NCBI GenBank assembly: GCA_035995285.1
Contig: DASYKO010000331.1
Coordinates: forward strand, 1 to 18,232
Length of the DNA: 18,232 nt
Reading direction: 5' to 3'
DNA from: UBA7672 sp035995285
GTDB lineage: Bacteria > Pseudomonadota > Alphaproteobacteria > Caulobacterales > Hyphomonadaceae
This document shows, piece by piece, positions 1 to 7,977 of the stretch. The notes under the pieces are model-generated. The model saw only the letters and a list, made by a program, of their open reading frames with translations. It did no database searches and had not been told where the DNA came from. The position numbers and the translations under genes were made by a program. Every line of letters begins with the position of its first letter. The first letter of the stretch is position 1.

Positions 1-896
1 TTCGCGAATTCGCGGGCGAGTTCGGTCTTGAGCGCATCGGCGTTCGCCATGCGCTGGGGCAGCGCGGCGAAGCGTGGATCGGTGGCGAGATCGGCGCGGC
101 CGAGCGCGTTGCAGAGGCGCTCATACTGTTCCGGCTGGACGACGCCGAGCGATATGTCCTTGCCGTCGGCGCAGGCGAAGACGGAGGCGGTGGGCTGGCC
201 GCTATAGCCGGTGTTGCCGGTGCGGGGCATGCCCTGGCCGGTGACGAGATACGGCGTGGCAGCGGAGGCCATGAAGACGAGCGAGGCATCGAACATGGCG
301 ACGTCAATGAGTTGCCCCTGCCCTGTCTGCTGGCGGCGCAGGATGGCCATGGTGATGGCGAGGGCGGCGAGCGTGCCGGTGTAGGTGTCGACGGCAGGGA
401 AGCCAACGCGCATGTAGGGGGCGTCGGGCTCGCCATTGAGGCTGGTCATGCCGCTGGTGGCCTGCACGATGTTGTCGATCGCGGGATAGTCGCGGCGCTC
501 TCCCGTCTGACCGTAGCCGGAGACGGAGCAGAAGATGATGTTGTCACGCAGCGCCTTGCAGGCCTCATAGCCGAGGCCGAGGCGCTGCATCACGCCGGGG
601 CGGAAATTTTCCAGCACAATGTCGCACGAACTGACAAGGCGCTTTGCAGCTTCGAGGCCTGCGGGGGATTTGAGATCGAGGGCGAGGGATTTCTTTCCGC
701 AGTTGGCGGCGATGAAGCCGGGGGCCATGCCGTCATAGCGGCGGTCGGGACCGTAATTGCGCATGGGATCGCCGCGGCCGGGGGATTCGACCTTGATCAC
801 CTCGGCGCCGTTGAGGGCAAGGAAGTGAGACGCGAAAGGGCCGGCCATGACATGGCTGAAGTCGGCGACGCGGATGCCCTTCAGGGGTTGGGTCAT
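1..896 (-). CDS. CaiB/BaiF family (class III) CoA-transferase, 3' end cut by window edge
   Basis: Family III CoA-transferases move CoA between carboxylic acids through an enzyme-aspartyl anhydride, in the cytoplasm. About 298 codons are present. The N-terminus has the family signature (LKGIRVADFSHVMAGP, GAEVIKVESPGRGD), then a KKSLALDLK stretch near residues 68-76, ENFRPG near 96-101 and SGYGQTG near 126-132. The expected nucleophilic aspartate is present near residue 170 in FPAVDTYTG. The ATG at 896 overlaps the TGA of the upstream dctP-like gene by four bases (ATGA), so translation is coupled to the TRAP transporter. The transported acid is therefore the likely substrate; its identity is not visible. 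The C-terminal part lies outside the window. Family assignment is firm, substrate unknown. Confidence 0.93.
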   Translation of the reverse strand, partial: MTQPLKGIRVADFSHVMAGPFASHFLALNGAEVIKVESPGRGDPMRNYGPDRRYDGMAPGFIAANCGKKSLALDLKSPAGLEAAKRLVSSCDIVLENFRPGVMQRLGLGYEACKALRDNIIFCSVSGYGQTGERRDYPAIDNIVQATSGMTSLNGEPDAPYMRVGFPAVDTYTGTLAALAITMAILRRQQTGQGQLIDVAMFDASLVFMASAATPYLVTGQGMPRTGNTGYSGQPTASVFACADGKDISLGVVQPEQYERLCNALGRADLATDPRFAALPQRMANADALKTELAREFA

Positions 897-1957
897 GAGG
901 CGCTTCCGGCCTTTGCGCTTGGGGCCTTGCCGCAGCCGGGATCGGCGCCGGAATTGATGCTGGCGATGACGGCCTGCATACGGCGGTAGATGGGATCGCC
1001 TGTTCCCTCAGCGGTGTGGAGGCGGGCGGCTTCGGACGCGGCGCGCTCGTTGTAGAGCGTATCCAGCTTCGTCTGGTCGGCGGCGTCGAAGTCTAGGAAG
1101 GTGATGCCGTTGGCGGCGCCGAACTTCACGCCCACGGCCTCGGCCTTGGTGATCTCGGTGAGCATCGCCTGTTCCCAGACCTTGCGGCTTTCATCGAGGA
1201 CGGCGCGCTCTTCGGCTGAGAGCTTCGCCCATGTCTTTTCCGAGATGGCGCGGGAGGGATAGGCGCCGCGGGCGAAACGGACGCTGGAGAAGTTCTTGGC
1301 GACCTCGTTGAAATGCATGCTCTGCAGCGCATCGGCGGGGGCGACCACGCCATCGATGACGCCTTTGGCCAACGCGGAATAGACCTCGCCCATCGGCATG
1401 TTCACCGGATCGGCGCCGAGTTCGGCGAGGACGGGCGTGAGTTCGGTGGGCGCGCGCAGGCGCAGGCCGTTGAAGTCGGCGAGAGAGCGCACGGCGCGGC
1501 TGCGTGTGAGGACGCCGGGAAAATTGCCACCCTGGACGGCGAGAATTTTCAAGCCCTGCGTCTCGGCGGAGAAGTCGGGGAATTCACGGGCGATGCAGTC
1601 ATAGGCGGTGAGCTGGTCCTGGTAGGATTTGACCCCGCCATAGAAGCCGGCCTGCGTGCGCAGGACGTGGGCGCCGCCGCGCGCGTAGATAGGCGTGATG
1701 AGGCCGATGTCGACGACGCCGTGGCGGACTTCGATCATCGAATGGTCGGATGAGAGGACGGCGCCGGCCCAGAAGGGTTTTATCTTCAGACGGCCCTGCG
1801 AACGCTGCTCGACGAATTTCATCCAGGCGATATCGGCGCGGCTGAACGGGTGTGTTGGCGCGTAGGGGGAGCCGTAGGTGAGCACCGTCACTCCGGCGGG
1901 CGGCGGCGCGGAACAGGCGGTGAGGCAGAGGGCCAGGAGGCATATGAGCTGTTTCAT
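893..1957 (-). CDS. dctP: TRAP transporter solute-binding protein, DctP family, predicted lipoprotein
   Basis: This 354-residue protein is the extracytoplasmic substrate-binding component of a tripartite ATP-independent periplasmic (TRAP) transporter. It begins MKQLICLLALCLTACSAPP, a lipoprotein signal with lipobox L-T-A-C and Cys15, so it should be membrane-anchored rather than free in the periplasm. The DctP core is clear: HSMIEVRHGVVDIG near residues 72-85, GLRLRAPTE near 164-172 with the arginine that normally binds the substrate carboxylate, and GEVYSALAKGVIDG near 190-203. The ATG at 1957 follows GGGAG with good spacing and sits two bases after the dctM stop; the longer open frame upstream of it only shadows dctM. 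Order is dctQ-dctM-dctP-CoA-transferase. The substrate is probably an organic acid, not identified. Confidence 0.93.
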   Translation of the reverse strand: MKQLICLLALCLTACSAPPPAGVTVLTYGSPYAPTHPFSRADIAWMKFVEQRSQGRLKIKPFWAGAVLSSDHSMIEVRHGVVDIGLITPIYARGGAHVLRTQAGFYGGVKSYQDQLTAYDCIAREFPDFSAETQGLKILAVQGGNFPGVLTRSRAVRSLADFNGLRLRAPTELTPVLAELGADPVNMPMGEVYSALAKGVIDGVVAPADALQSMHFNEVAKNFSSVRFARGAYPSRAISEKTWAKLSAEERAVLDESRKVWEQAMLTEITKAEAVGVKFGAANGITFLDFDAADQTKLDTLYNERAASEAARLHTAEGTGDPIYRRMQAVIASINSGADPGCGKAPSAKAGSAS

Positions 1958-1959
1958 CG

Positions 1960-3267
1960 TCACGCTCCCAATATCTGCGGTAGCCACAGCGCGATGATCG
2001 GGAAGGCGATGAGCAGGGCGAGGTGGATGAAGTCTGCGGCGAGGAAGGGAAGGACGCCGGAGAAGATCTTCATGACGCTGACGTCGCGGGCGATGCCGTG
2101 GATGACGTAGATGTTCATGCCGACGGGCGGGTGGACGAGGCCGATCTCCATCGTGCGCACGAGGAAGATGCCGAACCAGACGGGGCTGAGGCCGTGGCTT
2201 TCGATCACAGGGAGGAAGATGGGCGTGGTCAAGAGCATGATGCCCATGCCGTCGATGAAGGTGCCAAGCACCAGCAGGATCACCGCCATGCCGATGACGG
2301 CGCCGAGTGCGCCGCCGGGTAGTGCATCGACGAGGCGGGAGACGAAGGCGGCGAAATCGGTGGCGCTGACGAAAGCGGAGAACACCAGCGCGCCGATGAT
2401 GACGAGGTAGATCATGCCGGCGGTCTGCAGCGTCTTCATCAGGGCGTCGATGAGCATGGCTTTCGACAGCTTCTTGCGCCAGGCCGCGATGCCGAGCGCG
2501 CCGATGGCGCCGACGGAGGCGGCTTCGGTAGGCGTGAACCAGCCGATCATGATGCCGGTGAGCACGCCGAGGACGAGCACGACGATGTCTGCGATGGCGC
2601 GCAGGGCCTTGAAGCGCGCGGCCCAGTTGGCGCGGGGTTGGGCCGGGCCTAGTGCGGGATTGCGGAGGCAAAGGAGGAAGATGACCAGCATGTAGAATGC
2701 GGCTTGCGATAGCGCGGGCACGATGCCGGCCATGAAGAGTTTGCGGATCGACTGCTCGGCGATGACGCCGAAGACGATGAGGGCGGCGCTGGGCGGGATC
2801 AGGGAGCCGAGCGTGCCGCCGGCGGCGAGCGCGCCGGTGGCCAGCTTGGGATCGTAGCCAGCCTTACGCATTTCCGGCACGGCGACGAGGCCCATAGTAG
2901 CTGCCGTGGCAAGGCTGGAGCCGCTGACGGCGCCGAAGCCGGCGCAGCCGATGATGGAGGCGAGCGCAAGGCCGCCGGGCTTATGTCCGATGAATTTTGC
3001 TGCGGCGTCGAAGAGGAGAGATGAGACGCCTGCGGAGAACAGGACATTCGCCATCAGGAGGAAGAGCGGCAGGACGCCGAGTTCGTAGCGGGATGCGGTC
3101 TCCCACGCGACGACGCCGCTTTTGATGATGGCGGCTTCGGGCGAGATGACGAGGGCAAGGCCGATGACGCCGATGAGGCCGAGCGCCACGCCGATGGGCG
3201 CGCGGGCGAGCAGCAGCGCGATGACCGCGAGGAAGCCGAGACCGCAGATAAGCTCCGGCGACATCAT
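1960..3267 (-). CDS. dctM: TRAP transporter large permease, DctM family
   Basis: This 435-residue, highly hydrophobic inner-membrane protein is the ion-coupled translocation subunit of a TRAP transporter. It has the usual 11 to 12 membrane segments. The family hallmark lies near residues 115-165: GAVSGSSLATAATMG, PEMRKAGYD and AAGGTLGSLIPPSAALIVFG. A second conserved segment, LGTFIDGMGIMLLTTPIFLPV, lies near 330-350. The start is taken at the ATG at 3267 (MMSPELICG), which has GGAGG nine bases upstream and overlaps the dctQ stop as ATGA; the next ATG at 3264 is the alternative. It forms one operon with dctQ and dctP and powers uptake of the ligand bound by the lipoprotein DctP. Confidence 0.95.
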   Translation of the reverse strand: MMSPELICGLGFLAVIALLLARAPIGVALGLIGVIGLALVISPEAAIIKSGVVAWETASRYELGVLPLFLLMANVLFSAGVSSLLFDAAAKFIGHKPGGLALASIIGCAGFGAVSGSSLATAATMGLVAVPEMRKAGYDPKLATGALAAGGTLGSLIPPSAALIVFGVIAEQSIRKLFMAGIVPALSQAAFYMLVIFLLCLRNPALGPAQPRANWAARFKALRAIADIVVLVLGVLTGIMIGWFTPTEAASVGAIGALGIAAWRKKLSKAMLIDALMKTLQTAGMIYLVIIGALVFSAFVSATDFAAFVSRLVDALPGGALGAVIGMAVILLVLGTFIDGMGIMLLTTPIFLPVIESHGLSPVWFGIFLVRTMEIGLVHPPVGMNIYVIHGIARDVSVMKIFSGVLPFLAADFIHLALLIAFPIIALWLPQILGA

Positions 3268-3746
3268 TCGCCGTGGCCTCCGCGCTCGGAAGGTTTGACC
3301 ACGAAGACCTGGATGGCGAAGCCGACTGCTGCGATGGCGAGGCAGGCGATAAAGACGATGCGCAGCCAAGCGAGCGGGATGGACAGGAGTTCGGTGCGTT
3401 CATCCCCGTTCCATAGATCGGCTGCGAGCCATGCGGCGCCCGCAGCGAGTGCGAGGACGAAAAGCACGCTGAGGAGCGCTGCACAGCGCAGCATCAGGGA
3501 CTGGCCGCGTGGACCGAGCATCTGGTGGAGAAGGTCGACTGCCGCATGGGCGCGCTTCAGCGTCGCGACGGAGATCGCGCAGGACGAGAGAAGCACCACG
3601 CAAGCCTGGGAGAGTTCGATGGAGCCGGTGAGAGGCAGGCCGGTGTGACGGCCGATCACGGCGAGGCCGTCGACGAGCATCGCGCCGATGAGCCCGATCG
3701 AGCCTACGGCGAGAAGACCCAACACGACGGGATTCCGCCCGGTCAC
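3264..3746 (-). CDS. dctQ: TRAP transporter small permease, DctQ family
   Basis: This 160-residue protein with four predicted membrane segments (roughly residues 7-30, 45-65, 85-110 and 128-148) is the small membrane subunit that pairs with DctM. Size, hydrophobicity pattern and the ELSQACVVLLSSCAISVATLKRAHAAVD loop region fit DctQ, although sequence motifs in this family are weak and the call leans on adjacency to dctM. It starts with GTG at 3746, supported by GAGGGGAGG eight bases upstream. It is the first gene of the transporter operon, and the 100-base gap upstream holds palindromes that may control the whole dctQMP-CoA-transferase unit. Confidence 0.88.
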   Translation of the reverse strand: MTGRNPVVLGLLAVGSIGLIGAMLVDGLAVIGRHTGLPLTGSIELSQACVVLLSSCAISVATLKRAHAAVDLLHQMLGPRGQSLMLRCAALLSVLFVLALAAGAAWLAADLWNGDERTELLSIPLAWLRIVFIACLAIAAVGFAIQVFVVKPSERGGHGE

Positions 3747-3795
3747 CCTGCACGCCTCCCCTCACCGCTCTCTATGACGGCGTCAGCGCAGCTTC

Positions 3796-3833
3796 GTTGA
3801 ATTCAGAATAGTTTGCAATTCAACATATATGTT
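3796..3833. promoter_or_regulatory. Compound palindromic operator-like region upstream of dctQ
   Basis: Two overlapping symmetric elements lie in the only gap between the marR gene and dctQ. Eight-base inverted arms GTTGAATT (3796-3803) and AATTCAAC (3817-3824) are separated by 13 bases, and a perfect 12-base palindrome AACATATATGTT occupies 3822-3833. The region is AT-rich against a GC-rich background and lies 50 to 90 bases ahead of the dctQ GTG. A site for the adjacent MarR protein is the simplest inference. It does not match the 15-base motif found elsewhere in the window. Confidence 0.5.
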
Positions 3834-3846
3834 ATTTGCGGTCAGG

Positions 3847-4356
3847 CTACTTCTTGGAGGTCCGCTTCTGCGGTTCTCCCGCCTCTGCGAGCGCGGCGTC
3901 GATCCGGTCGAGCAGGCGGCGCAGGTCGGCGAGGCCCTTGGGGCCGAGGGCGGCGCGGACCGGGGCCTCGTTTGCGAGCGCGAGTTCCTCTAGCCGGGCA
4001 AGCTCGCGCGAGCCCGCTGGCGAGATGGACAGGGAATGCTTGCGCCGGTCTTGCGCGTCGCGCGTGCGCTTGGCCCAGCCATTGGCCTCCAGCGCATCGA
4101 TCAGGGCGACGACGGTTGCACGGTCCATACCGATCTGCGCGGCGAGCTCCGTCTGGGACAAGCCGGGATTGGCGCGGATGAGGGCCAGCGCCGAGAACAT
4201 GCCAGGGTTCACCTCGGCGCGCGCGATCAGCATCTTGAAGCGCCGCGACATCTCGTTCTGGATGCGGCGGAAGCGGAAGCCGATCAGTGTTTCAACCACA
4301 CCCATGCTGAGCTGGCGCGAGGAGGCGCTCACGGTGTCATCGATATCGTCGGCCAA
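3847..4356 (-). CDS. MarR-family transcriptional regulator
   Basis: This is a winged-helix repressor of the MarR family, about 169 residues. The helix-turn-helix reads LSQTELAAQIGMDRATVVALID and is followed by the wing with DAQDRRKHSLSISPAG, where D-x-R-R is the family signature. The start is uncertain. The TTG at 4356 has GAGGGAG upstream and lies 22 bases after the preceding dehydratase-family gene. The ATG at 4305 (MGVVETLIGF, 152 residues) is closer to the usual family length but has no clear ribosome site. MarR proteins of catabolic clusters generally release DNA on binding an aromatic acid or its CoA ester. Its position between the dehydratase operon and the TRAP operon suggests control of one or both. 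C-terminus is lysine-rich. Confidence 0.9.
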   Translation of the reverse strand: MADDIDDTVSASSRQLSMGVVETLIGFRFRRIQNEMSRRFKMLIARAEVNPGMFSALALIRANPGLSQTELAAQIGMDRATVVALIDALEANGWAKRTRDAQDRRKHSLSISPAGSRELARLEELALANEAPVRAALGPKGLADLRRLLDRIDAALAEAGEPQKRTSKK

Positions 4357-4378
4357 ACTGCTCTCCCTCGCGCACGTC

Positions 4379-5677
4379 TCACGCGCGCCTTGATTCGACC
4401 CGGTCAACCAGAAAACGCGATACGGCGCCAACCATATCTTCGTGTCGCCAGCGTGTTGCATCCACCATGTCGGCGGCGATCTCGAAAACGGGCACGCCTG
4501 CTGCTTCAAGCGCCTTCTTGGTGATCTTCGTGCCGCTGACGGAGAGTCGGTTTGTCTCGGGCTGCAGGATCACGCAGGCGTCTATGCCGCAGGCCTTCGC
4601 CTCGCTCACCATCCACTCATTCATCCACGGCGGAAGATGCAGCACCTCGTTCATGCCGCAGATCCGGCTGGCGAGGGCGCGCAGCGGCTGATCGAGGCCG
4701 TAGCGTGTGTACTTCGCGTGCGCGAATGGCAGGTACATCGACCAGACGAAGACCGCGCCGTGGCGTTCTTCCAGCGCATTGTAGAAGCCCGGATCGTGCC
4801 AGAGGCCTGCCCCGATCCACATCAGGCGGATCTTTTCCTTGCCCACCGTGCCGGCGCCTTCGGCGACACGGGCCTTCACTTCGTCGCGGAACTTGCGGGC
4901 GTGGTTCACGGCCCAGGGCGCGCCACGGTGCCATTGCGGGATCATCACGTTGGGCATCTGGTCGGCGATGCCGACGGGACAGGGCCGCGTGCGGGTGACG
5001 AGGTTGGAGGCCTCGCCCATCAGTTCTTCCTGCGTGTTGATGTCTTCCATCAGGGCGCGAAGCTTGGCTTCATCGAACTTGCGGCCGGTTTCCTTTTCGA
5101 GGAGCTCGATCAACCCGTCCATTTCCTTGACCATCAGGTCGATGCGCTGGGTGGTGTAGACCTCTTCCCAGTCATGCTTGTTGTGCTCGAACCAGCGGGT
5201 GTCCTTGTGCTCCCAGCCCGGGGCTTCGAGCGGATAGAAGGGCGAGCCGAGGGCATCGGCCCAGAGCTGGAAGACGCGCTGGATGCAGTCGCAGGTCATG
5301 CGCGCGACCAGCACGGTCGGTCGCGGGAGGCCGCCCCAGGGGGCGGTTTTCGGATCGTTGTCGAGCGTGCAGGCGAGGCCGAGCGAGCAGTATTTGCAGG
5401 TGGAGCCGGTATAGCCTGCCTTCTCCAGCACCTCGACATAGCGGGTCGAAAGCTGCTTGGCGGCGATGTAGCTGGACCACCACTGGTTGGTGACGATCGG
5501 GATATCCATCGCGTGGAAGATTTCGTGCGGAGTGTCGGCCTGCACGATGGCGAAGGGCTCGCCGTTTTCGATCACGCGGGCCTGCAGCTCCTTCACGAAG
5601 TTGCGCTGGAATAGGGTGGCTTCGGCGGTGCAGCTGAGCACTTTCGAGCTGCGCTGACCTTTGGCGTGCTCGCTCAC
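4379..5677 (-). CDS. 2-hydroxyacyl-CoA dehydratase / benzoyl-CoA reductase family subunit (cysteine-rich)
   Basis: The 432-residue protein belongs to the HgdB/FldB/BcrB-type family, whose members carry a [4Fe-4S] cluster and perform radical dehydration of 2-hydroxyacyl-CoAs or ATP-driven benzoyl-CoA reduction. Recognisable parts are the PHEIFHAMDIP segment (50-60), CKYCSLGLAC (94-103) and MTCDCIQRVFQLWADALG (127-144), the last matching the family CD motif, plus a C-terminal half ending GVPVFEIAADMVD. The cysteine that normally lies four residues before the proline of the first motif is Gln46; an extra C-x2-C-x5-C is present instead. The start is GTG at 5677, with AAGGAG seven bases upstream and a GTGA overlap with the CoA-transferase gene. 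It probably pairs with the 7974-9152 product. Reaction and oxygen tolerance unknown; no activator ATPase nearby. Confidence 0.83.
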   Translation of the reverse strand: MSEHAKGQRSSKVLSCTAEATLFQRNFVKELQARVIENGEPFAIVQADTPHEIFHAMDIPIVTNQWWSSYIAAKQLSTRYVEVLEKAGYTGSTCKYCSLGLACTLDNDPKTAPWGGLPRPTVLVARMTCDCIQRVFQLWADALGSPFYPLEAPGWEHKDTRWFEHNKHDWEEVYTTQRIDLMVKEMDGLIELLEKETGRKFDEAKLRALMEDINTQEELMGEASNLVTRTRPCPVGIADQMPNVMIPQWHRGAPWAVNHARKFRDEVKARVAEGAGTVGKEKIRLMWIGAGLWHDPGFYNALEERHGAVFVWSMYLPFAHAKYTRYGLDQPLRALASRICGMNEVLHLPPWMNEWMVSEAKACGIDACVILQPETNRLSVSGTKITKKALEAAGVPVFEIAADMVDATRWRHEDMVGAVSRFLVDRVESRRA

Positions 5678-7977
5678 TCGAAGACTCCTTGGGCGTGCAG
5701 TTCGGCGATGCGTGCTGGGGTGAGGCCGGCAAGCTGTGCGCTAATCCAGTCGGTGTGTTCGCCGAGGCCGGGCGCGGTGCGCATCGACGCGGGCGATTGG
5801 GAGAGGTAGATGGGCGAGGCCTGGTGGGCGAAGCGGCCCAGAGCTGCGTTGTCGAGATCGACAATGAAGCCGCGAGCGCGCAGTTGCGGGTCGTGATCGA
5901 TCAGATCTGCAGCAGTCTGCACCACGCCTGCGGCGATGCCTGCCCCCTGCAGCAGCGCCATGGCGTCCCAGGGTTCGTGGTGTTCCAGCCAGAAGCGGAG
6001 GTGTCCTTCCGTTGCCATGCGCCGCGTGGGGCTAAGCATGTCGAAGGACGGACCCCAGTCGCCGCCGACCAGATGGCCGAGACGCATCCATGCTGCCTCG
6101 TCAGCAACGCGAACGGCGAGCATGTGACTGCCGGCGAGATAGACGCCCTGCAGCACAGCGGCGGGATCGTCATTGCCGGCGCGATGTGGCGGCGCGCCGG
6201 CCAATTGGGCAGTTTGGGCGGCGAGGATGGCGGGCGCCATTTGCTGCACGCAGGCTTCGTACATGCTGGCGTCGATGTGGGCGCCTTTGCCGGTGCGCTG
6301 GCGATGATGCAGCGCGGCCAGCGCCGCGGCGGCCATCATGGGCGGCAGGAGGACGTCGCCGTAGGGAACGGAGCTTGGCGTGACTGGCGTGCGATCGGGC
6401 CAACCGGTGAGCGCGAGACGGCCTGAAAGCGCGGCGCCCGTGCCATCGACGCCCCACTCTTTTGCGAGCGGGCCCGTCTGGCCGAAGACGCTGCCCGAGA
6501 CCATGACGAGATCGGGGCGGCGGGCGGACAGGGTCTCGTAGTCAAGGCCGAGCGACTTCATCGTGCCGGGGGAAAAATTCTCGACGATCACGTCGGCCCA
6601 CGACAGCAGCGGATCGACAATCTCGCGCGCCTGCGGGGACTTCATGTTGAGGCGCAGGCTTTTCTTGCCGGTGTTCATGTGGATGAACCAGGGCTTGTCG
6701 TCGAAGCTGCCGCGCTTCGAGGCTGCGACCTGAACGTCGATACGCGAGAGACAGGGGCGAGTGGCCGATTCGACCTTGATCACTTCGGCGCCGTGATCGG
6801 CGAGAAGTTTTGTGGTGATCGAGCCGACGAGGGCCCAGGAGAAGTCGAGGACTTTTACGCCGGCCAGTGCGGGCTGCGCCTTTGAAGGAACGGCGGCGAC
6901 CTTGCGCTCCGGCCAGACAGCGGCGTCTGTTGCAGTGAAAAGTGTCGAGCGCGTTGTATCGCTCGAACCCGCGCCGGCAACGCGGATGAAACGCGCAGGC
7001 AGGCGAACGCCGTCCTGTTCTGTCCAGAATTCTCGCGCGGCCAGATGGGGATCGGCCAGCACATCGCCGGGCTCGTTGACGACACAGGCATTGATGCCGC
7101 GGCGCCGGCCCTGCTCGCGCATCTCGGCTTTGGTGAGCGAGCGGAAGAACGTGGCAATCGCGGCTTCCCATTGGGCGCGCGTGGCGGGGTCGAGCGCGCT
7201 GCGGTCGTACTTGATCCAGTCGATGCCACGCATCGGATTGTCGAACCCGGCCTCGTCGATCCAGGCAGAGAGGGCGGCATTGGCGGGGGCGCCGAAGCGG
7301 CCGGTCATCAGGGAATGGAAGACGTAGCCGTCCTTGAGATCCCACACACAGCGGACACGGGCCTTGCCGTAGCTCAGGGCGACGCCCGTTCGCTCCAGCA
7401 GACGGTGATCGAACTGCCAGGCGAGGATGCCGTTGGTCATCCGGCTGGCGGCGACTTCCTGCACGGAGATGTCGACATGCTGGCCCTGGGCGCCCTGCTC
7501 TCTCGCGCGTAGCGCCATCAACGCGCCGGCGGCGGCCATCATCTCGGCGTGAAAGCCGCAGGCATCGAGCGCCTCCTTCACCGGCGGGCGATCCTCATAG
7601 CCGGTAACGCCGAGCGATCCGCCCATGGCCGAGACGACGATCTCGGGGCCGGCGAAATCGGCATAGGGACCGGTGACGCCGAAGGGGGTGATGCTGACGG
7701 CGATCAGGCCTTCGTGTTGGGCGGTTGCGCCGAACCTGCCCGTCGTGCGGAAATCCTTCGGATCGCAGCCGATGACGATGTCGGCCTTGCGGATGAGATC
7801 TGCGAGGGCTTGAGGCGAAAGATCCGGGGCGATCCGTTTCCTGAGGTCGTAAGGGGACTTGGCGTTTCCGACCTTGACGACTTCGGTGCCCAGATCGGCC
7901 AGCAGGGCGGCAGCCGCGGCGCCGCGCTCTCCAGCGATTTCGACGACGCGAACATCTGCGAGCAGGGGCGTGTTCAT
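5674..7977 (-). CDS. Tandem two-domain CaiB/BaiF CoA-transferase with degenerate N-terminal domain
   Basis: This 767-residue protein contains two family III CoA-transferase domains. Domain 1 covers about residues 1-335 and domain 2 about 366-767. Domain 1 is shortened: the loop between VVKVGNAKSPYD and LSPQALADL lacks the KKSLxLDLK segment, and the position of the catalytic aspartate is Gly141 (ALDACGFHAE). Domain 2 is complete, with LAGVKVLDFSWALVG, GKKSLRLNMKSP (438-448), ENFSPGTM, SGSVFGQTGP and Asp541 in VPYGDVLLPP at the nucleophile position. Two-domain enzymes of this family include DddD, the DMSP CoA-transferase/lyase, but nothing here specifies that substrate. The ATG at 7977 follows GAGG and overlaps the upstream dehydratase-family gene by ATGA. 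By analogy with FldA it may load CoA onto the dehydratase substrate. Confidence 0.9.
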   Translation of the reverse strand: MNTPLLADVRVVEIAGERGAAAAALLADLGTEVVKVGNAKSPYDLRKRIAPDLSPQALADLIRKADIVIGCDPKDFRTTGRFGATAQHEGLIAVSITPFGVTGPYADFAGPEIVVSAMGGSLGVTGYEDRPPVKEALDACGFHAEMMAAAGALMALRAREQGAQGQHVDISVQEVAASRMTNGILAWQFDHRLLERTGVALSYGKARVRCVWDLKDGYVFHSLMTGRFGAPANAALSAWIDEAGFDNPMRGIDWIKYDRSALDPATRAQWEAAIATFFRSLTKAEMREQGRRRGINACVVNEPGDVLADPHLAAREFWTEQDGVRLPARFIRVAGAGSSDTTRSTLFTATDAAVWPERKVAAVPSKAQPALAGVKVLDFSWALVGSITTKLLADHGAEVIKVESATRPCLSRIDVQVAASKRGSFDDKPWFIHMNTGKKSLRLNMKSPQAREIVDPLLSWADVIVENFSPGTMKSLGLDYETLSARRPDLVMVSGSVFGQTGPLAKEWGVDGTGAALSGRLALTGWPDRTPVTPSSVPYGDVLLPPMMAAAALAALHHRQRTGKGAHIDASMYEACVQQMAPAILAAQTAQLAGAPPHRAGNDDPAAVLQGVYLAGSHMLAVRVADEAAWMRLGHLVGGDWGPSFDMLSPTRRMATEGHLRFWLEHHEPWDAMALLQGAGIAAGVVQTAADLIDHDPQLRARGFIVDLDNAALGRFAHQASPIYLSQSPASMRTAPGLGEHTDWISAQLAGLTPARIAELHAQGVFE

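Noticed and set aside
1958..2671. A long in-frame extension upstream of the dctP-like start, giving a 592-residue protein
   Set aside because: The extension is Arg/His/Pro-rich, lies entirely inside dctM in another frame, and the lipoprotein signal plus ribosome site mark the true start at 1957.
4442..5614. Long plus-strand open frame opposite the cysteine-rich dehydratase-family gene
   Set aside because: It is a composition shadow on the antisense strand of a well-recognised gene, with no family motifs. The same applies to plus-strand frames at 312-989, 5689-6426 and 13411-14388, and to the minus-strand frames at 10405-11199 and 11780-12667.
5674..7977. Calling the tandem CoA-transferase DddD (DMSP lyase)
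   Set aside because: Two-domain architecture alone is not specific, it is shorter than DddD as I know it, and no DMSP transporter or 3-hydroxypropionate genes are nearby.
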